Origin: 55-13 sp037190145
GTDB lineage: Bacteria > Armatimonadota > Fimbriimonadia > Fimbriimonadales > Fimbriimonadaceae
NCBI GenBank assembly: GCA_037190145.1
Contig: JBBCJU010000004.1
Location: forward strand, 186,001-250,000
Length of the DNA: 64,000 nucleotides
Direction: 5' to 3'
The translations under genes were made by a program, and so were the position numbers. Shown here in pieces: positions 14,959 through 22,223 of the stretch (the first letter of the stretch is position 1; every line of letters begins with the position of its first letter). Under the pieces are notes generated by a model. The model searched no databases. It was not told the origin of the DNA and was given only the letters and a program-made list of their open reading frames with translations.

Positions 14959-15612
14959 TTAAGAACGAGGAGTTAGGTCTGTAAGTGGCGATGGACCTTT
15001 AGCTTCAGGCGGTGCTGAAACACTAGAAGCTGCAATTACGCGCGAATCGACTACGACTATGTCGCGCTCAATGGTAGCCAAGAAACGGCGCTTTGGCAAG
15101 TCGGCGACACCATAAAGCAACCGTGCAATCGCCCGAATACCTTCCTTTCGCTTTCGCTCGGCATCCCATAAGTGTTTCCACTCTATTGCCCACATAAACT
15201 GTGATTCTGGACGCAACTCAGCATGCTCTTCATCATCCAGAAGGGAGGGATTCTGTTGGGACCCTCCAACATATGGGGATTCGTCACCTGAGAGTCTGTA
15301 GAGTAATGATTGAAGCATCCGAGCGCAGTTAACGGTTGAATCAATTACTCCGGCAGGGGTTGCTACCTGAAGCCAAGTTGTGTTGACAGGGCTACGTATG
15401 CCTACCTCTTTTGCGCCTATGAAACCAGCAGGCAGGAGCAATCCAGGAAGCGCTCGAACCATGTCAATACGAAAGGAGCTACCAATATCTGCTCCATTTG
15501 CGCCATCGAACCAACTTGTTGCAGTTCTGTTAAGCGACTCGCGTACGGTTGGCTTAACGGCACGCACGATGTCATCGACAATGCTTGCAGTTACAGGAAG
15601 CTGAGTAATCAT
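14959..15612 (-). CDS. Unknown partner of the ImmA/IrrE protein, leaderless gene
   Basis: This 217-residue soluble protein matches no family I know. It has a helical start (VDDIVRAVKPTVRESLNRTATSWFDG), a hydrophobic centre and an acidic-to-basic segment (DDEEHAELRPES, WDAERKRKEG), with a proline-rich tail. The ATG lies 7 nt after a TATAAT box, so the message is probably leaderless. It is the first gene of the unit with the metallopeptidase, 6 bp or fewer apart. The arrangement recalls regulator-peptidase or toxin-antitoxin pairs, which is inference. Confidence 0.6.
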   Translation of the reverse strand: MITQLPVTASIVDDIVRAVKPTVRESLNRTATSWFDGANGADIGSSFRIDMVRALPGLLLPAGFIGAKEVGIRSPVNTTWLQVATPAGVIDSTVNCARMLQSLLYRLSGDESPYVGGSQQNPSLLDDEEHAELRPESQFMWAIEWKHLWDAERKRKEGIRAIARLLYGVADLPKRRFLATIERDIVVVDSRVIAASSVSAPPEAKGPSPLTDLTPRS

Positions 15613-15619
15613 TGTGTCT

Positions 15620-15648
15620 ATTATAACGCATCGTGCAAAAAACGTACA
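15620..15648 (-). promoter_or_regulatory. Promoter of the unknown-ImmA/IrrE unit
   Basis: On the minus strand a consensus TATAAT (15620-15625) precedes the ATG at 15612 by 7 nt. The -35 (TGTACG at 17-bp spacing) is weak. The spacing predicts transcription starting at the start codon. The unit is thus independent of both early promoters. Confidence 0.6.
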
Positions 15649-15889
15649 TAATTTGTTTCAAAAATTGCTGATTGACCCATGTGTATTCTCCTATTACTTG
15701 GTTTGCAGGACCCCTTGTGCCCACTAGCTCAATAACGCAATCTAGACTCTCTGCCGTCTTCTCCTTCTGCTTCGGATCACGCTCACCTAGCATCCGCACC
15801 TCTGCGTCTCCCGCGAAAAGGGGGCTTACTCACCAGCGCGCACCAGTAGTTTAAATTTCAGAGCAGAATGGTCCAAATTAAATTCTCAG
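15649..15889. other. Spacer without recognisable gene
   Basis: Only short frames occur here, with no ribosome-binding site and no protein-like composition. The region separates the two-gene unit from the right operator and could be the remnant of the junction where that unit was acquired. Confidence 0.45.
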
Positions 15890-15922
15890 AATCATTTATA
15901 AAGAAAGTCTTTATAAATGATT
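15890..15922. promoter_or_regulatory. Right operator: perfect 15-bp inverted repeat
   Basis: Arms 15890-15904 and 15908-15922 are exact reverse complements (AATCATTTATAAAGA and TCTTTATAAATGATT) around a 3-bp centre. Each arm contains the octamer TTTATAAA found in the left operator. The right arm includes the -35 box of the rightward promoter, so a bound dimer or tetramer would block RNA polymerase. Confidence 0.85.
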
Positions 15923-15938
15923 AAATATCTTGTATAAT
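15910..15938 (+). promoter_or_regulatory. Rightward early promoter (PR-like)
   Basis: TTTATA (15910-15915), 17 bp, TATAAT (15933-15938). Same -35, spacer and -10 as the leftward promoter at 12225-12253, and likewise embedded in a TTTATAAA operator. It drives the operon beginning at 15971, which unlike the leftward operon has a proper leader and AGGTGA site. Confidence 0.82.
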
Positions 15939-15970
15939 CATCCTATGCCCTTTAGTGGGCGAGGTGATCT

Positions 15971-16657
15971 ATGCACACGCAAAGCAACACAGAGACCGGG
16001 CGGCAACCCGCGATCAAACCCAATCCTGTTATTCGGCGCTTTCAAAGTCCGATTGACCCTCTGCAATTTGACAACGGCTACCTTGACGGTCTAGCTGCTT
16101 TTCAAACGCACGGACGATGGGCGACCATCAAACAATCAAAGAGTTCAAATGCCTACGCGCTTGGCCTATGGCGTGGCTATGCGGATGGGCTCTACGGTAT
16201 TCCTCGGACCTTCTCATTTCCAAGCGTGGAAGGCTACAACCAGGTTGTCAGCGAACTTCGCGGCGAAATCGAACCGCTTATCGCTTCCAGAATCAGCCTC
16301 GTTGATTTCACGGAAGGCTATCTGTACGGAATGGGCCTCAAAAAGCGTTATCCCCAACAAGAGTTAGAGGATAACGAGTGCGCTTTCGAAATGGGTAAGC
16401 GCAAGGCGGCTCATGACATTTACCGAAACATTGATAACTCCCAATGCATCGTTCGAGCATACAACGAGGCGGAATATCAAGCGCGGAGACTCAACCTCAC
16501 TCGTTACGGCTGGCGCAGTCGAACTCCCCTCAGAACGATTGAATCCGAAAGTCTTGGGTTAGACACCTTTGAGCTGACTCCAGAAGCCGCGGCCTGGACG
16601 TGGATTTGGGAGGAAGAAACCACAGCTTCTCCCGCATGGCACGGAGGTGTGGCCTAG
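15971..16657 (+). CDS. Hypothetical first gene of the rightward operon
   Basis: This 228-residue soluble protein is rich in Tyr, Gly and Arg, with repeated Y-x-x-G-x-x-x-G/A-like segments (NGYLDGLAAF, YALGLWRGYADGLYG, EGYLYGMGLKKR). These suggest an internally repeated helical hairpin. GAGGTGA lies 5 nt ahead of the ATG. No family is recognised. As the first gene under the right promoter it may be a host-takeover or regulatory protein. Confidence 0.6.
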   Translation: MHTQSNTETGRQPAIKPNPVIRRFQSPIDPLQFDNGYLDGLAAFQTHGRWATIKQSKSSNAYALGLWRGYADGLYGIPRTFSFPSVEGYNQVVSELRGEIEPLIASRISLVDFTEGYLYGMGLKKRYPQQELEDNECAFEMGKRKAAHDIYRNIDNSQCIVRAYNEAEYQARRLNLTRYGWRSRTPLRTIESESLGLDTFELTPEAAAWTWIWEEETTASPAWHGGVA

Positions 16658-17025
16658 TGATCGTGATCGCATCTTCCAGAGAAGCCAAAAAGGCCGCTAT
16701 CGAATTGGCCAGGAAGCAAAAGGAGTCGGCAGAAGAGCGACTGCGATCTGTGACCGCTGAGCTTCTAACGCTTAAATCCACCATCGCACGATGCAACGGG
16801 ATCGCATCCGGTTTCCTGTCATACGCTGAGTCCCAAGGGCTTGACCTGCGAACAGTGTCTGCTGACGGAAAGTACGGACCAATCGATACGTTCGTGGATG
16901 AAGAAACCGAAAAGGCTCACTCACGGTATCAGGCCGGATTCCAGGACTGCTTTGCCAAGTTTGATCAGATTCTTAGGCTTGATGAAATCTTGGAAGATCC
17001 TTTTCAGGCACAGGTGCAAGCGTGA
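16657..17025 (+). CDS. Hypothetical protein with N-terminal coiled coil
   Basis: A GTG at 16657 overlaps the upstream stop (TAGTG) and is preceded at 9 nt by GGAGG. This gives 122 residues that start with a basic helix (SREAKKAAIELARKQKESAE), likely coiled coil. A compact C-terminal region with FVDEETEKAHSRYQAGF follows. The role is unknown; co-translation with neighbours suggests an early phage accessory. Confidence 0.55.
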   Translation: MIVIASSREAKKAAIELARKQKESAEERLRSVTAELLTLKSTIARCNGIASGFLSYAESQGLDLRTVSADGKYGPIDTFVDEETEKAHSRYQAGFQDCFAKFDQILRLDEILEDPFQAQVQA

Positions 17026-17165
17026 GCCGCCTAACCCGAGTTGAGAATCAGGGGCGTTTCGCTGCGGTTCTTGCCGTCCTCTTTGTAATAGTCTTGTGCG
17101 CATTTCTCCACCAGAGCGCGGACGTTAGATTCGACCGTAACGCACAGATGGAGGCCCTGCGGTGA
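17022..17165 (+). CDS. 47-residue single-TM protein
   Basis: A GTG at 17022 overlaps the previous stop as GTGA. The product has a basic N-terminus (SRLTRVENQGRF), one transmembrane helix (AAVLAVLFVIVLCAFL) and a short charged tail. Its own stop overlaps the next GTG in the same manner, evidence that it is translated. Function unknown, perhaps membrane docking or superinfection exclusion. Confidence 0.55.
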   Translation: MSRLTRVENQGRFAAVLAVLFVIVLCAFLHQSADVRFDRNAQMEALR

Positions 17166-17395
17166 GCCGGTTTGATATGCGGGGCTGTTCGCGAGATCCC
17201 TTGTCACATGAGCCAAAGCCAGAGACTGTGGCAATGGCCAGCTCAATGTATTGTGCGAAGCCGCATCCTCTAGCGGCTTGGATTGATAAGTGGTGTCTGC
17301 AACTACTAGTTCTTGCATTCATTGCTCTACTCGTTACGCACTTTGTCACTTTCGAGCCTTCCGCCAAGGTTCCACCGACCGAGGTGACCCGATGA
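17162..17395 (+). CDS. 77-residue single-TM protein
   Basis: GTG 17162 overlaps the preceding stop (GTGA) and the stop overlaps the next ATG (ATGA). A polar N-terminal half with three Cys precedes one hydrophobic segment (LQLLVLAFIALLVTHFV) and a short tail rich in Pro and Thr. It is one of three small membrane proteins in this operon. Function unknown. Confidence 0.55.
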   Translation: MSRFDMRGCSRDPLSHEPKPETVAMASSMYCAKPHPLAAWIDKWCLQLLVLAFIALLVTHFVTFEPSAKVPPTEVTR

Positions 17396-17655
17396 GAAGA
17401 AATCGCAAGCCAATTGGCGAGAGGGATAAGAAAATTCTACTAATGATGTCGCTCGGCATGACTCAGCAGGAAATGGCTGACGACCTCTTTTTGAATAAGT
17501 TTGTGATTCACCGCCGGTGCACTTTGCTCTACGAACGACTGGGTGCTTCAAATGCTCCTAGCGCGGTTGCGATCGCGATTGCGACTGGCCTTATCCCGAA
17601 TCCCTACGGTAGCGATGGGCTTCCAGTACTTGACCAGCTCTTGGAGGCGTCATGA
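17392..17655 (+). CDS. Second stand-alone LuxR/GerE-like HTH protein
   Basis: This 87-residue protein has a basic N-terminus and a GerE-type helix-turn-helix: GERDKKILLMMSLGMTQQEM, DDLFLNKFVIHRRCTLLYER, then LGASNAPSAVAIA. No sensory domain is present. It starts at ATG 17392 overlapping the previous stop. With the leftward GerE protein (10573-10791) it makes a pair, one per early operon, which may coordinate the two. Confidence 0.68.
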   Translation: MRRNRKPIGERDKKILLMMSLGMTQQEMADDLFLNKFVIHRRCTLLYERLGASNAPSAVAIAIATGLIPNPYGSDGLPVLDQLLEAS

Positions 17656-17807
17656 CTCACCCTCTAGTTTTGCTGTTGGTATGCCTGGTGATCTTCTTGA
17701 TCTTCTGGCTGTCATTTCGTCCTCTGCAGGACATTGACTACGAAAAGCTCGAAGGCGATGATCGGCAAACCTTTCCTTCGCCATCTTTTTGGGAGGACGA
17801 ATGCTAA
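17652..17807 (+). CDS. 51-residue N-terminal-anchored membrane protein
   Basis: ATG 17652 overlaps the previous stop (ATGA). A strong hydrophobic helix at residues 4-22 (PLVLLLVCLVIFLIFWLSF) is followed by an acidic tail ending PSFWEDEC. The stop lies inside the start region of the next gene. Third small membrane protein of the operon; function unknown. Confidence 0.5.
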   Translation: MTHPLVLLLVCLVIFLIFWLSFRPLQDIDYEKLEGDDRQTFPSPSFWEDEC

Positions 17808-18091
17808 GTAGGCCCCGACCTGATTGCATATCGGAACACCGGTGGGAAGAGTTTGAACAAAGGCTTTCCGGTCTTAACGAAGGCGAGTTCAAAGTCCACG
17901 AAAAGAAGAAACTCCGCCATTGGCTTAGGCACGCCGCTAAAGAGTGCATAGCAGAGGCAAACGAGTATTCAAAGGCTCGAAACGGAATGTTCATCCAAGC
18001 CACCGCAGACGCGGAAAAGTGCCTGAGCCTTCTACAGATTCTCGGCGACAACTCAATCGCCACAGACCCAACCCTTGAAGGGGGAGAGTAA
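17801..18091 (+). CDS. Hypothetical phage protein
   Basis: This 96-residue protein starts at ATG 17801, which has GGGAGG 4-5 nt upstream and overlaps the preceding ORF. The sequence is charged and helical (EEFEQRL, KVHEKKKLRHWLRHAAKECIAEANEYSKARN). Its size and place next to gp157 are typical of a small replication accessory, but no family can be named. Confidence 0.55.
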   Translation: MLSRPRPDCISEHRWEEFEQRLSGLNEGEFKVHEKKKLRHWLRHAAKECIAEANEYSKARNGMFIQATADAEKCLSLLQILGDNSIATDPTLEGGE

Positions 18092-18093
18092 CC

Positions 18094-18687
18094 ATGCCAC
18101 AAGAAGTAATCGAAACAACTGGCGAAATCGTTCGCAAGAAGAACCTGTTCGAGCTAGGCCAACAACTGGAAGCCGTTTTCGACTCGCTAGACCAAGTTGA
18201 TGGTGAATTCACACCAGAGATTGAGTCGGCAATCACGGCTTGGCTTGAGTCTGTCGATCTTGATCTAGATCAGAAGATCGATGCCTACTGTTCTCTGATC
18301 GATAAATTCAACGCTCACGCCAGCATTCGGAAAGCGGAGTCTGACCGATTGGCGGCAATGGCTAAGGTTGATCTAAACAACGCTAAGCGCCTCAAGGACC
18401 GAATGAAGCAGTTCATGGAGTTCACCGGGAATCAGAAGATGGAGACGAAGTACCGAAAACTTCGACTCCAGAACAATGGTGGAGCTTTGCCTATTCAGTG
18501 GATTGCCAAGGACGGAGACTTCATCACTGTTCTTCCGGACGAACCCTCCATAGACTCGCTTCCCCCAGAATACGTCGTCCAAATTCCTTCGATTGACATG
18601 GAGGCTATCCGGTCCGACCTTGAAGGTGGAGTGGAACTTAGTTTTGCCAGACTTTGCGATCGCGGCCAGCACCTGAGGATTTCATGA
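18094..18687 (+). CDS. Siphovirus Gp157-family protein
   Basis: This 197-residue protein fits the Gp157 family (first described in Streptococcus phage Sfi): a long helical N-terminal half (ELGQQLEAVFDSLD, YCSLIDKFNAHASIRKAESDRL, AKRLKDRMKQFMEFTG) and a beta-rich C-terminus (KYRKLRLQNNGGALPI). The family is linked to phage resistance and replication modules but the mechanism is unknown. It overlaps the FtsK-like gene by 4 bp. Confidence 0.82.
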   Translation: MPQEVIETTGEIVRKKNLFELGQQLEAVFDSLDQVDGEFTPEIESAITAWLESVDLDLDQKIDAYCSLIDKFNAHASIRKAESDRLAAMAKVDLNNAKRLKDRMKQFMEFTGNQKMETKYRKLRLQNNGGALPIQWIAKDGDFITVLPDEPSIDSLPPEYVVQIPSIDMEAIRSDLEGGVELSFARLCDRGQHLRIS

Positions 18688-20873
18688 ACGCCATAAACAA
18701 TCCCAACCACGAACAAAAGAAACTGACCAACTTCAAAATGCCGCTCTCTAGTGGCTTGGTGAAGGAGGTTATAAAGTCATTCTGCTTTAGGCCAAGTAAG
18801 GGTGATGACTCCTGGGAAACTTGCTCCGTCGGCGTAGCGGAAGACTCCCTCGTCGCGACTGACGGATCATCAGCAATTCTAATTGGCACGCCTAAGCCGG
18901 CACACTACGCGACGAAGCGCAAAGATACTTTGATCGAGTGCGAAAGGGCCAAGCAATACAACGCTAGGGTGATGGTCGAAATGATCCACTCCAACGATGA
19001 CGCCGAAACCGGAAATGCCAAACGAATGCCTGATGTCTGCAAAGTTATCAATGACCGAATGACGAACATGCAGTCAGTGGCCACCATGGACCCGGCGTCG
19101 TTAATGGCCGCGGCGAAAGTTGCCCTAGCCGCAGGGGCATTATCGATTGAGCTGTTTCAACCTCTGGACGATAAAGGTGATTCTCTCGGCTTTAAGTTTG
19201 AGTTTCCTCCAGACTCGTCACACATAAATCTGTTCTCAGAGTGGGAAGGCGACATCAAAGCCGTTGGAGTCTTCATGGCTAGCCAGTCGGAACGGCAGAT
19301 GGCACGTGCTCAAGTGGAATCCGAGCCGAGCGATGAAGGCGCCGTAAAGCCACCTGCTGAAGCTCCGAGCGTAAGCCTTACGGTAGTTGAAAACCCAGTG
19401 CCTGTGCCGACTCCCGAGCCAGAGGAAATATTCGACATTCATGAGCAACGGATATCAAGCGACGGTCTGCATCTCCCACTCATCACGGCTCTGGCGCCAT
19501 CGCCAGAAACCGAGGAATGGACACCAGATCACATGACAGTGATTGAGGACACGTTCAAGAGGTTTGGCGTCGTTTCTAAGTTCATCGGATACCAACGTGG
19601 GCCCGCTGTTACTCAGTACCAATTTGAAATCCCGCCAAACATTAAAACGAGTCGAATCACCGGCATGACCGATAACCTCGCCATGACCTTGGCGGTTACG
19701 AACGTTCGGGTGGAAGCTCCAATCCCTGGAAAGAACGCCGTTGGCATCGAGGTTCCGAACCAAGTCCGCACTACCGTTTCCATGCGGGAAATGGTCGCAT
19801 CCAGCAAGTTCTATGACACTTCTCCGCTTACCGTAACGGTTGGAAAGGACATTCAGGGCAGGCCCGTTTATGCCGATCTTGCCAAAGCGCCGCACCTCCT
19901 TATTGCCGGTGCCACAAACTCTGGGAAGTCGATCGCTATTGCGTCTCTGATCACTTCACTGCTCATGAAGAACTCGCCAAAGGATCTTCGCATGGTGATG
20001 ATCGATCCCAAACGCGTTGAACTCGCTCTGTTCGACCGAATCCCTCACCTCATGTGTCCGGTCATTAAGGAAGTCCAGGAGGCGCCTGGCGTTCTTAGAG
20101 CTGTCTGGCGAGAAATGGAGCGACGATACGAACTACTCGAGTCAAAGTCAGTCCGCAACATTGTCGGTTGGAATGACAAGTCCGCCGATGATGAGAAGCT
20201 TTCTTACATTGTCGTTGTGATAGATGAGCTCGCCGACCTGATGATGTCCGCGAAGGCCGAAGTGGAAACCTCCATTGTTCGCCTAGCTCAAAAGGCTCGA
20301 GCGGTCGGTATACACCTAGTGGTTGCCACGCAGCGCCCATCGGTTGACGTCATCACCGGACTCATCAAAGCCAACATCCCGTCAAGGCTAGGCTTTGCTG
20401 TTGCGTCACAAGTTGACTCTCGAGTTATTTTGGACAACCCAGGTGCCGAGCAGCTTCTAGGCGCTGGTGACGCTCTGTTCCATCCTATTGATTCCACCAA
20501 GCCGCGCAGGGTCCAAGGCGCCTTCGTAAGCGAAGAGGAAGTAGAGGCGATTTGCAGCCACTGGCGATCCGTCTCTCCACCAAACTTCACTCTCAAGCTC
20601 GAAGAGCCGGAAGAGGATGATGACAAAGGTGAATCAGACGGTTCGGATCCTTTGCTTCTGGAGTCCATTCGCTTTATCTGCGAGCGTGGCCAATGCTCTA
20701 CTTCAATGCTACAGCGGAAGTTCAGTATCGGATTCCAGCGTGCAAGAGGAATCATAGACACCATTTACGGCTTAGGCATGCTCAGCGACCGAGACGGGCC
20801 AAAGCCGCGGGACGTGATTATGGATGAAGCAACCGCGCTCGCTGCTCTTGAGAAGGCTGGTGGCAATAGATGA
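18684..20873 (+). CDS. FtsK/SpoIIIE-type DNA translocase with clamp-like N-terminal domain
   Basis: This 729-residue protein has a complete FtsK core: a beta-domain (YQRGPAVTQYQFEIPP, GKNAVGIEVPN), Walker A GATNSGKS (about 408-415), Walker B VVVIDELADL (about 509), RLAQKARAVGIHLVVATQRPS, and a C-terminal gamma winged helix (about 650-725, CSTSMLQRKFSIGFQRARGIID). There are no transmembrane helices. Instead the first 220 residues contain LVATDGSSAILI in a beta-rich setting reminiscent of sliding-clamp (DnaN) folds. Phage-encoded FtsK motors are rare. Possible roles are DNA packaging, resolution or movement of the integrated genome, or clamp-tethered translocation. Confidence 0.8.
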   Translation: MNAINNPNHEQKKLTNFKMPLSSGLVKEVIKSFCFRPSKGDDSWETCSVGVAEDSLVATDGSSAILIGTPKPAHYATKRKDTLIECERAKQYNARVMVEMIHSNDDAETGNAKRMPDVCKVINDRMTNMQSVATMDPASLMAAAKVALAAGALSIELFQPLDDKGDSLGFKFEFPPDSSHINLFSEWEGDIKAVGVFMASQSERQMARAQVESEPSDEGAVKPPAEAPSVSLTVVENPVPVPTPEPEEIFDIHEQRISSDGLHLPLITALAPSPETEEWTPDHMTVIEDTFKRFGVVSKFIGYQRGPAVTQYQFEIPPNIKTSRITGMTDNLAMTLAVTNVRVEAPIPGKNAVGIEVPNQVRTTVSMREMVASSKFYDTSPLTVTVGKDIQGRPVYADLAKAPHLLIAGATNSGKSIAIASLITSLLMKNSPKDLRMVMIDPKRVELALFDRIPHLMCPVIKEVQEAPGVLRAVWREMERRYELLESKSVRNIVGWNDKSADDEKLSYIVVVIDELADLMMSAKAEVETSIVRLAQKARAVGIHLVVATQRPSVDVITGLIKANIPSRLGFAVASQVDSRVILDNPGAEQLLGAGDALFHPIDSTKPRRVQGAFVSEEEVEAICSHWRSVSPPNFTLKLEEPEEDDDKGESDGSDPLLLESIRFICERGQCSTSMLQRKFSIGFQRARGIIDTIYGLGMLSDRDGPKPRDVIMDEATALAALEKAGGNR

Positions 20874-21496
20874 GCAACCTCATTTTCGCCATAGACTTTG
20901 AGGGCTCCCATAAAAACCCTCGTGTGGGATGCCCAATCCAGATCGGTCTCGCGTTGATGGCGGGTGAATCTGTTCTTGAATCTTGGGAGTCGTTGATTCA
21001 GCCTCCAAGGCACTACAAGACCGGCAGGCCAACGCGTGAGGCTGACGCCTATGCCCTGCAGGTATCCGGACTGACATTAGATGAATTGGATTCCGCTCCT
21101 GCAAGCCGCCAGGTCTGTCACTTGCTATCAAAGGTCATAGAGGATTGGGAGAACAAGCACCGTTTTGAGGCTGACGACATTCCAAATGTCGCCTTTAATA
21201 TCGGCTACGACTTCGATTCATATTGTGATCTGCTGTTCCAGGGTGGCGAATATGATCGGCACCTCGCAGAGTATGTAGGCTACAAGCCAATCCTTGGGTC
21301 TCAATGGATATGCGCTTCCCAAATGGCGAGGCGGACAATTGACGCTTACTCCATCAGAAGCTACTCGCTAGATGACGTAGCCAGCTACTTTGGCATGGAG
21401 CGGTCGACTGACAAGCACGGAGCCCTAGAGGACGCAATCCTGGCGGGACAAGCTTACAACCGTTTGGTGATCCGTAAGGGGGCGACTGTTGGTTAA
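20870..21496 (+). CDS. DnaQ-like DEDDh 3'-5' exonuclease
   Basis: This 208-residue protein has the DEDD superfamily layout: AIDFEG at the start (Asp-x-Glu), a central Asp in NIGYDFD and HGALEDA near the end (His and Asp of the DEDDh type). Such exonucleases proofread or trim DNA or RNA ends. No polymerase gene is adjacent. It overlaps the FtsK-like gene by 4 bp and the ssb start by 8 bp. Confidence 0.82.
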   Translation: MSNLIFAIDFEGSHKNPRVGCPIQIGLALMAGESVLESWESLIQPPRHYKTGRPTREADAYALQVSGLTLDELDSAPASRQVCHLLSKVIEDWENKHRFEADDIPNVAFNIGYDFDSYCDLLFQGGEYDRHLAEYVGYKPILGSQWICASQMARRTIDAYSIRSYSLDDVASYFGMERSTDKHGALEDAILAGQAYNRLVIRKGATVG

Positions 21497-21893
21497 CTCT
21501 GTAGTTCTCATCGGTCGGCTGACGCGTGATCCTGAACTTCGTACCACCACTACTGGGAAGAACGTGTGTTCCTTCTCGATTGCGGTGAATAAGAAGTTCA
21601 AGCCAGCCGGAGACGAGCCTGACGCCGATTTTATCAATATCGTAGCTTGGGGAAACTCCGCCGACTACGTTGTGAATTACCTCACAAAAGGGCGTCTGAT
21701 TGCCGTTGAAGGTCGACTTCAAGCAAGAAAATACATGGCAAGCGATGGGTCGAATCGTGAAGTCGTTGAAGTCGTTGCCGATTCCGTAACCGGTCTTGGC
21801 CGTCCTCGCGATGAAAACCAGCCCCAAACCCGTTCCCAAACATCAAGGCAGGCACCAGCCGCTGACGAATACGATCCGTTCGCGGATGAGTGA
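21489..21893 (+). CDS. ssb: Single-stranded DNA-binding protein
   Basis: This 134-residue protein is a standard SSB: an OB-fold starting VNSVVLIGRLTRDPELR, then FINIVAWG and LIAVEGRLQ. A Gln/Pro-rich tail ends in the acidic DPFADE-type tip that binds partner proteins. The best start is TTG 21489, with GGGGG about 7 nt before it; no ATG or GTG fits the family's N-terminus. Likely coats replicating phage DNA. Confidence 0.92.
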   Translation: MVNSVVLIGRLTRDPELRTTTTGKNVCSFSIAVNKKFKPAGDEPDADFINIVAWGNSADYVVNYLTKGRLIAVEGRLQARKYMASDGSNREVVEVVADSVTGLGRPRDENQPQTRSQTSRQAPAADEYDPFADE

Positions 21894-21931
21894 AACCATG
21901 GAAACATTACGATCTGATCATTGGAGAAGGT

Positions 21932-22195
21932 TTATTCGGAGAGAGGTTGGAGCCTGGTCGGAGACACGAACCTGTACTTCGAACTCCCAGCATAACCAAT
22001 GTCAATTTGATAGATTTCTTCTTGGCTGCCGTCACTTGTCTGAACTACATAAAAGTAGTGGCACGAGTGGTGGACACCATTGCGAACAACGATATTGGAA
22101 CCAATACCACCTCGGGACAATACGACAAACTCTCTTCCGGACTTCACTTCGATCAATGTTTCCCCGGGTGAGATTTCTTCTTGTACGACACTCAT
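21932..22195 (-). CDS. Hypothetical small protein on the opposite strand
   Basis: This frame gives an 87-residue protein with natural-looking composition (GETLIEVKSGREFVVLSRGG, HYFYVVQTSDG). It is the most protein-like frame in the 330-bp gap between ssb and the DpdA-like gene. It runs against the operon. The ribosome-binding site is weak. A plus-strand frame also exists here but looks random. It could be a late-acquired moron gene. Confidence 0.4.
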   Translation of the reverse strand: MSVVQEEISPGETLIEVKSGREFVVLSRGGIGSNIVVRNGVHHSCHYFYVVQTSDGSQEEIYQIDIGYAGSSKYRFVSPTRLQPLSE

Positions 22196-22223
22196 TGTCA
22201 ATATTCTATCTTCTGAGGGCCTC

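Noticed and set aside
15572..15799. 75-residue minus-strand ORF upstream of the unknown leaderless gene
   Set aside because: It overlaps the start of that gene and its promoter, has no ribosome-binding site, and its composition (many Cys, Asn, His at the end) looks random.
20213..20873. FtsK-like gene as evidence for an integrative conjugative element instead of a phage
   Set aside because: No relaxase, VirB4/TraC or mating-pair genes are present, whereas endolysin, Gp157 and CI-type repressors are. The conjugative reading cannot be excluded for the unseen left part but is less likely.
21890..22171. 93-residue plus-strand ORF directly after ssb
   Set aside because: The composition is less protein-like than the opposite frame 21932-22195, and it lacks a ribosome-binding site suited to its GTG start. 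Left as a lower-probability alternative.
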